14,320 bases of DNA from Opitutia bacterium UBA953 (GTDB taxonomy: Bacteria; Verrucomicrobiota; Verrucomicrobiia; Opitutales; UBA953), in the NCBI GenBank assembly GCA_002293125.1, contig DBCR01000026.1:1-14320 (forward strand), read 5' to 3'. A program made the translations under genes and the position numbers. The notes under the pieces were generated by a model. It was not told where the DNA came from, made no database searches, and saw nothing but the letters and a program-made list of their open reading frames with translations. This document shows positions 7,226 to 14,320 of this stretch, piece by piece (position 1 is the first letter of the stretch; each line of letters begins with the position of its first letter).

Positions 7226-7432
7226 ATGATCAGCTTCCTCGGACGCCTCCGCGCTTTCTGGAACGAGACCATCACCGAGGTCTTCGTCAAAGCTTCGTGG
7301 CCCACCGCCAAGGAGCTTGTCGACTCTACGCTGGTTGTCATCGCCGCCGTCGCCCTCCTGGGTGCCGTCGTCTTCTTCTGCGACTTCTCCCTTTCCAATC
7401 TCGTCCAGTTCGCGACCAAGCTTGTTCGCTGA
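7226..7432 (+). CDS. secE: Preprotein translocase subunit SecE
   Basis: Small inner-membrane subunit that stabilises SecY in the SecYEG export channel. It has 68 residues, the short single-TM type. An amphipathic N-terminal helix carries the conserved SWPTAKEL (24-31), followed by one membrane segment (about 34-55) and FCDFSL. Its place directly before nusG supports the call. The ATG at 7226 follows CACCACCAGCACC with no Shine-Dalgarno. It ends 6 bases before nusG. Confidence 0.95.
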   Translation: MISFLGRLRAFWNETITEVFVKASWPTAKELVDSTLVVIAAVALLGAVVFFCDFSLSNLVQFATKLVR

Positions 7433-7438
7433 CCCCCC

Positions 7439-8008
7439 ATGTCCACTCCCTCTGATTTCCGCTGGTATACCCTCCAGACCCTCTCGAACAACGAGAGCAA
7501 GGTGAAGCGCCTGCTCGACAAGGCTATCAAGGACGAGGAGATGGGTGACTTCGTCGCCGAGATCCTGATGCCGGTCAAGACCGTCAAGGACTTCCGCAAC
7601 GGCAAGAAGCGCGAGAGCGAGATGAAGCTCTATCCTTCGTACCTCTTCGTCCGCGCCCGGCTCTACGATGACGAAGGCTCGCTGCTCGAAGCCCCCTGGA
7701 GCTTCCTCCGCAAGACCGACGGCGTGATCGGCCTCATCGGCGGACAGAGTCCCATCGCCCTCAAGACCGAGGAGATCAACACGATCCTCCAGCAGGTCGC
7801 CGATGCTGCGGACAAGGTCGTCCCGAAGATCACCTTCAATATCGGCGAGCGCGTCAAGATCACCGACGGACCCTTCGCCAATCTCGCTGGCAATATCGAC
7901 AAGATCGACGCCGACCGCGGCAAGCTTGAGGTCTCCGTCGACATCTTCGGCCGCTCCACTCCGGTCGAGCTCGAGTTCTGGCAGGTCGAACGCGATGACC
8001 GCGACTGA
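7439..8008 (+). CDS. nusG: Transcription elongation/antitermination factor NusG
   Basis: Binds the RNA polymerase clamp, increases processivity, and links polymerase to Rho or to ribosomal protein S10. It has 189 residues, near the usual 180. The NGN domain starts at FRWYTLQTLSNNE (8-20), continues through LYPSYLFVRA (64-73) and GVIGLIGG (95-102), and is followed by a KOW domain (about 134-187) with GERVKITDGPFANLAGNI. The usual PGY segment reads YPSY. The start at 7439 lies 6 bases after secE; the gap is CCCCCC, so there is no Shine-Dalgarno and translation may be coupled to secE. Confidence 0.97.
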   Translation: MSTPSDFRWYTLQTLSNNESKVKRLLDKAIKDEEMGDFVAEILMPVKTVKDFRNGKKRESEMKLYPSYLFVRARLYDDEGSLLEAPWSFLRKTDGVIGLIGGQSPIALKTEEINTILQQVADAADKVVPKITFNIGERVKITDGPFANLAGNIDKIDADRGKLEVSVDIFGRSTPVELEFWQVERDDRD

Positions 8009-8041
8009 TCCTTTTTCAACCCTACCATCTAATCAACCACC

Positions 8042-8467
8042 ATGGCTAAGAAAGTAATCGGCGAAATCAGGCTCCAGCTCCCCGCAGGCGCCGCTAACCC
8101 TGCTCCTCCTGTCGGCCCCGCGCTCGGCGCGAAGGGCGTCAACATCATGGCGTTCTGTAAGGAATTCAACGCCAAGACCAAGGAACAGGCCGGCATGATC
8201 CTCCCGGTCATCATCTCCGTCTACCAGGATAAGTCTTTCACGTTCATCCTGAAGTCCCCGCCCGCTTCCGTCCTCCTCAAGAAGGCCGCGAAGATCGAGT
8301 CCGGCTCCAAGGTCCCGAACCGCGACAAGGTCGGCAAGGTCACCAAGAAGCAGCTCCTCGAAATCGTCGAGCTGAAGAAGAAGGACCTCAATGCCGTCAA
8401 TCCTGACAACGCCGCCCGCATGATCGCCGGTACCGCGCGTTCGATGGGCATCGAAGTCATCGGTTAA
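8042..8467 (+). CDS. rplK: 50S ribosomal protein L11
   Basis: Binds 23S rRNA at the GTPase-associated centre, the base of the stalk where EF-Tu and EF-G act. It has 141 residues, the standard length. The proline-rich N-terminal loop PAGAANPAPPVGPALG (14-29) and GVNIMAFCKEFN are diagnostic, and the C-terminal rRNA-binding domain ends with ARMIAGTARSMGIEV. ATG 8042 follows ATCAACCACC, with no Shine-Dalgarno and no G in the 33-base gap after nusG. First gene of the rplK-rplA pair. No clear L1 operator could be identified in the short leader. Confidence 0.98.
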   Translation: MAKKVIGEIRLQLPAGAANPAPPVGPALGAKGVNIMAFCKEFNAKTKEQAGMILPVIISVYQDKSFTFILKSPPASVLLKKAAKIESGSKVPNRDKVGKVTKKQLLEIVELKKKDLNAVNPDNAARMIAGTARSMGIEVIG

Positions 8468-8472
8468 TTTAA

Positions 8473-8493
8473 CCCAACCCAAACCCAACACCC
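8473..8493 (-). other. Predicted G-quadruplex motif between rplK and rplA
   Basis: The + strand has four CCC runs at 8473-8475, 8478-8480, 8484-8486 and 8491-8493, separated by 2, 3 and 4 bases. The - strand, which is the template here, therefore meets the G3-N1-7 rule for a quadruplex. The mRNA itself is C/A-rich and unstructured at this point. Confidence 0.5.
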
Positions 8494-8508
8494 ACCACTG
8501 CATCCCGC

Positions 8509-8514
8509 AGGAGA
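8509..8514 (+). promoter_or_regulatory. Shine-Dalgarno of rplA (long spacing)
   Basis: AGGAGA is the clearest Shine-Dalgarno-like hexamer in the cluster. It ends 12 bases before the ATG at 8527, longer than the usual 5 to 9. No closer in-frame start exists. Confidence 0.5.
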
Positions 8515-8526
8515 CCAAAAGTCGCT

Positions 8527-9237
8527 ATGAGCAAAAAAACCAGCAAGCGCTACCGCGCCGCCCTCCAGGTCGCCGACCTGAAGGCCAAGTATGACGTCAA
8601 CCAGGCCACCGAGATCATCAAGAAGATGCCCGGTACCAAGTTTGACGAAACCGTGGAGATCTCCGCCTTCCTCGGCGTCGACCCCAAGCAGTCGGACCAG
8701 ATGGTCCGCGGCACCGTCTCCCTCCCGAATGGTTCGGGTAAGAAGATCAAGGTCCTCGCCTTTACCGAGAATCCGGCCGAAGCCCTCGCCGCTGGTGCTG
8801 ATTACGCCGGCCTCGCCGACCTGATCGCCAAGGTCAACGGTGGCTTCCTCGACTTCGACGTCGCCATCTCCACCGTCTCCGCGATGAAGGATGTCCGTCA
8901 GGTCGCCCGCGTCCTCGGTCCGAAAGGCCTCATGCCCAACCCGAAGTCGGGTACGGTCTCGGATGACATCCCGAAGACCATCAAGGAAGTGAAGGCTGGC
9001 CGCGTCGAATTCAAGATGGATAAGACCGGCAACATCGTGATCGTCATCGGTAAGAAGTCTTTCACCTCCGCTCAGCTCACCGAGAACGCTCAGGCCGCCC
9101 TGTCCGCTCTCGTGAAGGCCCAGCCCACCGGTTTCGCCGGCGGCCGCTTCATCAAGTCGATCACCATCAGCGCCAGCATGAGCCCCGGCGTCGCCGTCGA
9201 CCTCAAGCCCTACTCGGCCGCCGTCGCGTCCGCCTAA
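8527..9237 (+). CDS. rplA: 50S ribosomal protein L1
   Basis: Forms the mobile L1 stalk that helps tRNA leave the E site, and in many bacteria represses its own rplK-rplA mRNA. It has 236 residues, within a few of the norm. The start MSKKTSKRYRAAL, the signature GPKGLMPNPKSGTV (131-144), the RNA-binding loop AGRVEFKMDKTGNI (157-170) and C-terminal SITISASMSPGVAVD are all present. It follows rplK by 59 bases that contain the CCC repeats and the AGGAGA element. Confidence 0.98.
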   Translation: MSKKTSKRYRAALQVADLKAKYDVNQATEIIKKMPGTKFDETVEISAFLGVDPKQSDQMVRGTVSLPNGSGKKIKVLAFTENPAEALAAGADYAGLADLIAKVNGGFLDFDVAISTVSAMKDVRQVARVLGPKGLMPNPKSGTVSDDIPKTIKEVKAGRVEFKMDKTGNIVIVIGKKSFTSAQLTENAQAALSALVKAQPTGFAGGRFIKSITISASMSPGVAVDLKPYSAAVASA

Positions 9238-9266
9238 CCTAACCACGCAAAAGACAATCCACGAAC

Positions 9267-9755
9267 ATGCGCGCTGAAAAACAATTCCTCGTCGACGAAG
9301 TCGCCGCCCAGCTGGCCAGCTCCAACTACCTGCTGCTCGCCAACTTCACCGGCGTCACCGTCGAGAACGCTACCTCCGTCCGTAATCAGCTCCGTGCCCA
9401 CGGTGCCGAGTATCACGTCGTCAAGAACAGCATCCTCAACATCGCCGCGAAGCAGGCGAATCTCCCCGACATCTCGGGTCACCTGAGCGGCCACACGGCC
9501 CTCGTCACCGGTGGCAATAATCCGACCGGCGTCGCTAAGATCCTGGTCACCTTCTTCAAGGACTTCTCCAAGCTCGAAGTGAAGGGCGGCGTCCTCGACG
9601 CCAAGCTGCTCACCAAGGCCGAGGTGGAAGCCCTGTCGAAGCTGCCGTCCCTCGACGGTATCCGCGCCCAGCTCCTCTCGCTGCTCTCCACCCCTGCCTC
9701 GCAGTTCGTCCGCCTCCTGGACGCCAAGCGCCAGAAGGACGAGACGGCCGCCTAA
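9267..9755 (+). CDS. rplJ: 50S ribosomal protein L10
   Basis: Anchors the L7/L12 dimers to 23S rRNA to form the ribosomal stalk. It has 162 residues, close to the E. coli length. The N-terminal rRNA-binding domain has the typical layout: YLLLANFTGVTV (21-32), HVVKNSILNIAAK (50-62) and a VKGGVLDAKLL segment (105-115). The C-terminal helix (about 130-155) would carry the L12 dimers. ATG 9267 is preceded by CAATCCACGAAC, with no Shine-Dalgarno. The 29-base gap after rplA is too short for the long L10-binding leader known upstream of rplJ in E. coli, so any L10-L12 feedback site would have to lie elsewhere. Confidence 0.98.
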   Translation: MRAEKQFLVDEVAAQLASSNYLLLANFTGVTVENATSVRNQLRAHGAEYHVVKNSILNIAAKQANLPDISGHLSGHTALVTGGNNPTGVAKILVTFFKDFSKLEVKGGVLDAKLLTKAEVEALSKLPSLDGIRAQLLSLLSTPASQFVRLLDAKRQKDETAA

Positions 9756-9762
9756 CCCCTTT

Positions 9763-9788
9763 CCTCGCGGAGGCTTCGCCATGTGGCG
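9763..9788 (+). other. Tandem small hairpins after rplJ
   Basis: CCTC (9763-9766) pairs with GAGG (9770-9773) around GCG, and CGCC (9777-9780) pairs with GGCG (9785-9788) around ATGT. No T run follows, so these are not an intrinsic terminator. They may protect or delimit the rplJ 3' end. An A/C-rich, probably unstructured linker (9805-9838) comes next. Confidence 0.4.
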
Positions 9789-9842
9789 GCGTCCGAGCGG
9801 GGGGAATCCAAACCAAAAAACAACACACATCCAAAGAACCCC

Positions 9843-9888
9843 GGTTAGGGGCCTCGCGCCCTCAAATGTCCTTCATCGGACGCTAACC
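9843..9888 (+). promoter_or_regulatory. Candidate three-way-junction RNA upstream of rplL
   Basis: GGTTAG (9843-9848) pairs with CTAACC (9883-9888). Inside it are two hairpins: GGGC/GCCC around CTCGC (9849-9861) and GTCC/GGAC around TTCATC (9868-9881). A competing hairpin, CCCC (9839-9842) with GGGG (9848-9851), would break the junction. The element ends 20 bases before the rplL ATG, leaving AAGGA (9893-9897) exposed. This is folding by eye only. A role in raising or tuning rplL translation, which must exceed that of rplJ, is inference. Confidence 0.45.
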
Positions 9889-9908
9889 ATTCAAGGAACC
9901 AAGATACC

Positions 9909-10289
9909 ATGAGCAACATCACCAAAGACCAAGTCATCGAGTGGCTCAGCGCCCAGTCCGTTCTGGACGTCGCTAACCTCGTGAAGGACCTCGAGACCAA
10001 GTGGGGCGTTTCCGCCGCCGCACCCGTCGCCGTCGCCGCCGCTGGTGGCGCCGCCGCCGCCGCACCTGCCGAAGAGAAGACGACGTTTGACGTCATCCTC
10101 AAGGGCAAGGGCGCTACCCCGATCAATGTCATTAAGGAAGTCCGCGCCATCACTGGCCTGGGCCTCAAGGAAGCCAAGGACCTCGTCGACACCGCCCCCA
10201 AGCCTGTCAAAGAAGGCGTGTCCAAGGACGAAGCCAAGGATATCGAGACCAAGCTCAAGGCCGCCGGCGCCGAGGTCGAGGTCAAGTAA
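9909..10289 (+). CDS. rplL: 50S ribosomal protein L7/L12
   Basis: Multi-copy stalk protein that recruits translation GTPases to the ribosome. It has 126 residues, the usual size. The N-terminal dimerisation domain (1-34) is followed by an Ala/Pro/Gly-rich hinge (about 35-56) and the globular C-terminal domain (58-126) with TTFDVILKG, INVIKEVRAITGLGLKEAKDLVD and a C-terminal EVEVK. ATG 9909 has AAGGA 11 bases upstream and follows the folded leader candidate. The gap to rplJ (153 bases) is the second longest in the ribosomal cluster. Confidence 0.98.
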   Translation: MSNITKDQVIEWLSAQSVLDVANLVKDLETKWGVSAAAPVAVAAAGGAAAAAPAEEKTTFDVILKGKGATPINVIKEVRAITGLGLKEAKDLVDTAPKPVKEGVSKDEAKDIETKLKAAGAEVEVK

Positions 10290-10312
10290 TCCGTCTTCCG
10301 ACGCATCTCTGC

Positions 10313-10364
10313 AAAGCGGGGAGGGTAGCACCCTCCCGGGTCCGGCGACCCCTCCCCGCTTTTT
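10313..10364 (+). terminator. Intrinsic terminator/attenuator between rplL and rpoB
   Basis: AAAGCGGGGAGGG (10313-10325) pairs perfectly with CCCTCCCCGCTTT (10350-10362), and T10360-10364 forms the T run, a classic intrinsic terminator. The 5' arm overlaps a rival perfect hairpin, GGGAGGGT (10319-10326) with ACCCTCCC (10330-10337) around AGC. GGGTC (10338-10342) can pair with GACCC (10347-10351) around CGGC. Thus two exclusive folds exist. A partial attenuator between rplL and rpoB is known in E. coli and would fit here; whether the alternative hairpin acts as an antiterminator is inference. Confidence 0.85.
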
Positions 10365-10454
10365 CTTCCCAACGGCAGCCCAGTCCGACCCAACCAGGCA
10401 AACCAGTCAGCACCACCGAATCAACCCGACACTCCGAGCCCACCTTCACCAGCC

Positions 10455-13400
10455 ATGCCTCAAGAGCGCAAAAACTTCGGTAAACTACGCGAAGTCATCC
10501 CTCCGCCCAACCTGATCGAGAACCAGATTTTCTCGTTCAACGATTTTCTGCAGTTGGACCAGACCGCGTCCGCCCGCAAGAACGTCGGCCTCGATGCCGT
10601 CTTCCGCGAAGCCTTCCCGGTGGAGAGCAACAACGGCAACTTCCGTCTCGAGTACCTCGAGTACGGCCTGGTGCTGCCCAAGCAGACCGAACTCGAGTGC
10701 ATCCGCGAAGGTACGACCTACGCGATCTCGGTGATGCTCAAGCTCCGCCTCCGTGAGAAGGGCGCCTTCAAGGACGAAGAAATCCTGATGGGCGAAATCC
10801 CGATGATCACCGACCGTGGTTCCTTTATCGTCAACGGCGCCGAGCGTGTCGTCGTTTCCCAGCTTCACCGCTCCCCGGGCATCTGTTTCGAGGAGTCCGC
10901 TCACACGAGCGGCAAGATGCTCCACGCCTTCCGCATCATCCCTGACCGCGGCACCTGGATCGAAGTCCAGTTCGACCAGAACGACCTCCTCTGGGTCTAC
11001 CTCGACCGTCGCCGCCGCCGCCGCAAGTTCCTCGTCACGACCCTTCTCCGCGCCTTCGGTTACAAGGACGACAAGGACATCCTGGCTCTTTTCTACCAGC
11101 ACCGCGAACTGACCGCCAAGGCCGCGCTCGAGCTCGATCCGGAAGAACTTTCTCAGCTCGTCTACGCCGACCCGATCGTCGACGTCGAGACCGGTAAGGT
11201 CGTCGCCAAGCAGTACGACAAGCTCTCCCGTGAGACGCTCAAGGAGATCCACAAGCAGCTCCCGAAGCAGAAGTTCGGCGTCTTCGACACCGCCTTCGAC
11301 AACGGCTCCATCATCCTCTCGCTCCGTAAGGACATCGGCGCCGTCCGTAACGAGGAAGAAGCCCTCAAGGAAATTTTCCGCAAGCTCCGCCCCGGCGAGC
11401 CCGTCAACGTCAAGGGTGCCCGCGCCCACATGCAGCGTCTCTTCCAGGACCCGCTGCGTTACGACCTTGGTCGCGTCGGCCGCTACAAGCTCAACCAGAA
11501 GCTGAGCCTCGATGTCTCGCTCGATACCCGCACGATCACCCCTGAGGACATCGTCGAAGCCACCAAGCTGCTCTGCAAGCTGAGCGCCGGCGACGGCGCG
11601 ATCGACGACATCGATCACCTTGGTTCGCGCCGCGTGCGCAATGTCGGCGAGCTTCTCGCCAACCAGTGCCGCGCCGGTCTCAAGAACGTCGTCAAGACGG
11701 TCAAGGCCCGCATCAACGAGTACGACCAGAGCGTCGACTCGATCACCCCGCAGAAGCTCGTCAACCCGAAGCCCTTCGGCAACGCGATCCGCGAGTTCTT
11801 CGCCCGCAGCCAGCTGTCTCAGCTGATGGACCAGATCAACCCGCTCGCCGAGCTGACGCACAAGCGTCGTCTCTCCGCCCTCGGGCCCGGAGGCCTCAAC
11901 CGCGACCGTGCCGGCTTCGAAGTCCGCGACGTTCATCCGTCCCACTACGGTCGTATCTGCCCGATCGAGACCCCGGAAGGTCCGAACATCGGCCTCATCA
12001 ACTCGCTCTCCACCTACGCGCGTATCAACGAGTTCGGCTTCATCGAAGCTCCGTACCGTAAGGTCGTGCGTGGCAAGGTCTCCAGCCAGGTCGAATTCAT
12101 GACCGCGGACCAGGAAGAAAAATTCAAGGTCGCTCAGGCCAACTCCGAACTCGACGACGCCTCCCGCCTGAAGGGCAAGGTGACCGTCCGTTTCCGCGAC
12201 GACATCCTCGAAGTGGATCCCGAAGACGTCGACTACATGGACGTCTCGCCGCAGCAGGTCGTCTCCGTCGCCGCCGCCCTCATTCCGTTCCTGGAGCATG
12301 ACGACGCTAACCGCGCGCTCATGGGTTCCAACATGCAGCGCCAAGGCGTGCCCCTCGTCGTGACCGAAGCCCCGTTCGTGGGCACCGGCCTCGAACGTCG
12401 GGTCGCCATCGACTCGAAGACGGTCATCGTCTCCGAAGGCCCCGGCATCGTCGCCGCCGCCGACTCCCGCCGTATCATCGTCACGAAGGACGGTGAAGTC
12501 GCCCCCGCCCAGCTCGAGAACAAGAAGTTCAAGAGCGAGCCGGCCAAGGGTATCTACGTCTACGATCTCCGCAAGTTCCTCAAGACCAACTCTTCCACGT
12601 GCTTCAACCAGCGTCCGCTGGTCCGCCGCGGCGACAAGGTCAAGCTGGGCGAAATCATCGCCGACGGCGCCGCCACCGACAAGGGTGAGCTCGCCCTCGG
12701 ACGCAATGTCCTCGTCGGCTTCATGCCCTGGAATGGTTACAACTTCGAAGACGCGATCCTGCTCTCCGAACGTATGCTTACGGACGACGTCTTCACATCC
12801 GTCCACATCGAAGAATTCGAAGTCACCGCCCGCGATACGAAGCTCGGGCCGGAACAGATCACCCGCGACATCCCGAACCTCGGCGAGGAAGCCCTGCGTA
12901 ACCTCAACCGTGACGGTGTCATCCGCATCGGCGCCGAAGTGAAGCCTGACGATATCCTCGTCGGCAAAATCACTCCGAAGTCCGAAGGCGACCTCGCCCC
13001 TGAAGAGAAGCTGCTCCGCGCCATCTTCGGTGAGAAGGCCCGCGACGTGAAGGACACCTCCCTCCGCGTGCCCTCGGGCATCTCGGGTATCATCATGGAC
13101 GTCAAGGTCTCCTCCCGTACCGATAAGGACGACGGACGCCTCTCGCCCAACGACCAGCGCCGCGCCCTCAAGAAGGTCAACGAAGAGTACCGCACGGCCG
13201 ACTCCCGCCTCCGCGAAGAGATGACCGAGTCCCTCTCGAACATCCTCCTCGGCGAAAAGATCCCGCTCGACGTCAAGAACTCCGAGACCGGTGAAGCCAT
13301 CATCCCGGCCAACCGCAAGATCACGAAGACCCTCCTCCGTCGCCTGGCCTCCGTCTCTCGTTCCATCGAGATGAACGACTCGCCGGTGAAGCAGAAGATC

Positions 13401-14255
13401 CGCCAGATCGTCGACGGCTACCACCGTCGCTTCGACGAGCTTGAGCAAGAGCGCGCCCGCAAGGTCGAAGCCATCGAGCAGGGCATCGACGAAGGCGGCG
13501 CCATCAAGAACGTGAAGGTATACATCGCCACTAAGCGCAAGATCCAGGTCGGCGATAAGATGGCCGGTCGTCACGGCAACAAGGGCGTCGTCGCCCGTAT
13601 CGTGCCGGTCGAAGACATGCCTTACCTCGCCGACGGGACCTCCGTCGACATCTGCCTCAATCCTCTCGGCGTTCCTTCCCGAATGAACGTCGGCCAGGTC
13701 CTCGAGACGCATCTCGGTTGGGCTTGCTCCAAGCTCGGCCTGAAGATGGCCACCCCCATCTTCGACGGCATCCCCGAGAAGCAGATCCGCGAATACCTCA
13801 AGCAGGCTGAACTGCCCGAGACCGGCAAGGCGATGCTCATCAACGGTCACACCGGCGAAGCGTTCGACCAGGACGTCGTCGTCGGCTACATCTACATGAT
13901 GAAGCTGAACCACCTTGTCGCGGACAAGATCCACGCCCGCGCCACCGGTCCGTATAGCCTCATCACCCAGCAGCCGCTCGGCGGCAAGGCCCAGTACGGC
14001 GGCCAGCGCTTCGGCGAAATGGAAGTCTGGGCTCTCGAAGCCTACGGCGCTGCCTACACGCTGCAGGAACTCCTCACGGTCAAGTCCGACGACGTCGCCG
14101 GCCGAACCAAGATCTACGAGCAGCTCGTCAAGGGTGACAATACCCTCGTCAGCGGCACCCCCCAGTCCTTCAACGTGCTGATGAAGGAGATGCAGGCCTT
14201 GTGCCTGGATGTCCGCCTCGGCTCCACCACCGCCCCCACCCCGGATCGTAACTGA
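10455..14255 (+). CDS. rpoB: DNA-directed RNA polymerase subunit beta
   Basis: Catalytic core subunit of RNA polymerase, 1266 residues, shorter than the 1342 of E. coli because lineage-specific insertions are missing. Recognisable in order: N-terminal NFGKLREVIPPPNLIENQ, the rifampicin region SQLSQLMDQINPLAELTHK (452-470) with RRLSALGPGGLNRDRAGFEV, HYGRICPIETPEGPNIGLI, GYNFEDAILLSER, active-site KMAGRHGNKG (1035-1044) and C-terminal GGKAQYGGQRFGEMEVWALEAYGAA. The residues matching E. coli D516, H526 and S531 are unchanged (D459, H469, S474), so rifampicin sensitivity is expected; F514, N518 and S522 are Leu457, Ile461 and Ala465. The start at 10455 follows CACCAGCC without a Shine-Dalgarno. 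The 165-base gap after rplL holds the terminator/attenuator and a 90-base G-poor leader. Confidence 0.98.
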   Translation: MPQERKNFGKLREVIPPPNLIENQIFSFNDFLQLDQTASARKNVGLDAVFREAFPVESNNGNFRLEYLEYGLVLPKQTELECIREGTTYAISVMLKLRLREKGAFKDEEILMGEIPMITDRGSFIVNGAERVVVSQLHRSPGICFEESAHTSGKMLHAFRIIPDRGTWIEVQFDQNDLLWVYLDRRRRRRKFLVTTLLRAFGYKDDKDILALFYQHRELTAKAALELDPEELSQLVYADPIVDVETGKVVAKQYDKLSRETLKEIHKQLPKQKFGVFDTAFDNGSIILSLRKDIGAVRNEEEALKEIFRKLRPGEPVNVKGARAHMQRLFQDPLRYDLGRVGRYKLNQKLSLDVSLDTRTITPEDIVEATKLLCKLSAGDGAIDDIDHLGSRRVRNVGELLANQCRAGLKNVVKTVKARINEYDQSVDSITPQKLVNPKPFGNAIREFFARSQLSQLMDQINPLAELTHKRRLSALGPGGLNRDRAGFEVRDVHPSHYGRICPIETPEGPNIGLINSLSTYARINEFGFIEAPYRKVVRGKVSSQVEFMTADQEEKFKVAQANSELDDASRLKGKVTVRFRDDILEVDPEDVDYMDVSPQQVVSVAAALIPFLEHDDANRALMGSNMQRQGVPLVVTEAPFVGTGLERRVAIDSKTVIVSEGPGIVAAADSRRIIVTKDGEVAPAQLENKKFKSEPAKGIYVYDLRKFLKTNSSTCFNQRPLVRRGDKVKLGEIIADGAATDKGELALGRNVLVGFMPWNGYNFEDAILLSERMLTDDVFTSVHIEEFEVTARDTKLGPEQITRDIPNLGEEALRNLNRDGVIRIGAEVKPDDILVGKITPKSEGDLAPEEKLLRAIFGEKARDVKDTSLRVPSGISGIIMDVKVSSRTDKDDGRLSPNDQRRALKKVNEEYRTADSRLREEMTESLSNILLGEKIPLDVKNSETGEAIIPANRKITKTLLRRLASVSRSIEMNDSPVKQKIRQIVDGYHRRFDELEQERARKVEAIEQGIDEGGAIKNVKVYIATKRKIQVGDKMAGRHGNKGVVARIVPVEDMPYLADGTSVDICLNPLGVPSRMNVGQVLETHLGWACSKLGLKMATPIFDGIPEKQIREYLKQAELPETGKAMLINGHTGEAFDQDVVVGYIYMMKLNHLVADKIHARATGPYSLITQQPLGGKAQYGGQRFGEMEVWALEAYGAAYTLQELLTVKSDDVAGRTKIYEQLVKGDNTLVSGTPQSFNVLMKEMQALCLDVRLGSTTAPTPDRN

Positions 14256-14290
14256 ACGTCCGACGCCACCACACCTAGACCTTAACAGAC

Positions 14291-14320
14291 ATGATCCACC
14301 CGGAGCACACCCCCGAGTTC
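14291..14320 (+). CDS. rpoC: Start of RNA polymerase beta' gene (truncated by the window)
   Basis: Ten codons (MIHPEHTPEF) are open to the window end, 35 bases after the rpoB stop. The call rests on the almost invariant rpoB-rpoC order; the visible residues are too few to show beta' motifs. The 35-base gap is C/A-rich with no Shine-Dalgarno. Confidence 0.6.
   Translation, partial: MIHPEHTPEF

Noticed and set aside
10485..13934. A 1149-residue open frame antisense to rpoB.
   Set aside because: It mirrors the rpoB codons; strong C-ending codon use removes stop codons from the opposite strand. The translation is Asp/Val/Glu/Leu/Gly-rich low-complexity sequence with no family match, and rpoB on the + strand is certain.

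Overview
The window is a high-GC, strongly C-ending stretch of bacterial chromosome with every protein gene on the + strand. It holds conserved housekeeping genes rather than an accessory island. The order is smc, an htrA-type protease gene, a small membrane-anchored protein gene, tRNA-Thr, tuf, a tRNA-Trp-like gene, secE, nusG, rplK, rplA, rplJ, rplL, rpoB and the first codons of rpoC. The tRNA-tuf-tRNA-secE-nusG-rplKAJL-rpoBC order is ancient and widespread. The EF-Tu sequence (P-loop GHIDHGKST and a KTVTI switch I in place of RGITI) and the G-poor leaders suggest Verrucomicrobiota, probably Opitutae; this rests on remembered family sequences, not on a search.

Region 1 (2-5629) runs from a 5'-truncated smc gene, for the condensin ATPase, through a Deg/HtrA serine protease with a signal peptide and one PDZ domain. 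It ends with an unrecognised single-TM protein that starts 2 bases after the protease stop. That last gene carries a sharply AT-rich patch (22% GC over 5401-5460) that keeps its reading frame.

Region 2 (5630-7432) has a weak candidate promoter, a textbook tRNA-Thr(GGT) with encoded CCA, tuf, a GC-rich hairpin, and a tRNA-Trp-like gene in the usual place before secE. This second tRNA is one base short in the anticodon loop and departs from consensus in the acceptor stem, D stem, T stem and T loop. It looks degenerate or highly unusual.

Region 3 (7226-14320) is the secE-nusG-rplKAJL-rpoBC cluster for transcription elongation, the L11/L1 and L10/L12 stalk proteins, and RNA polymerase beta. Two non-coding gaps carry folded RNA candidates. 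The rplJ-rplL gap can fold into a three-way junction just before rplL. The rplL-rpoB gap has a 13-bp intrinsic terminator whose 5' arm can instead form a perfect 8-bp hairpin, an attenuator-like design at the point where stalk-protein and polymerase output must be uncoupled.

Most genes here lack a Shine-Dalgarno sequence. Their leaders are almost free of G, rich in C and A, and often end in CACC- or ACCACC-like sequence next to the ATG. No mobile element, CRISPR array or stretch over 300 bases without a gene was seen. The points of interest are in RNA elements and sequence oddities within an otherwise ordinary core region.
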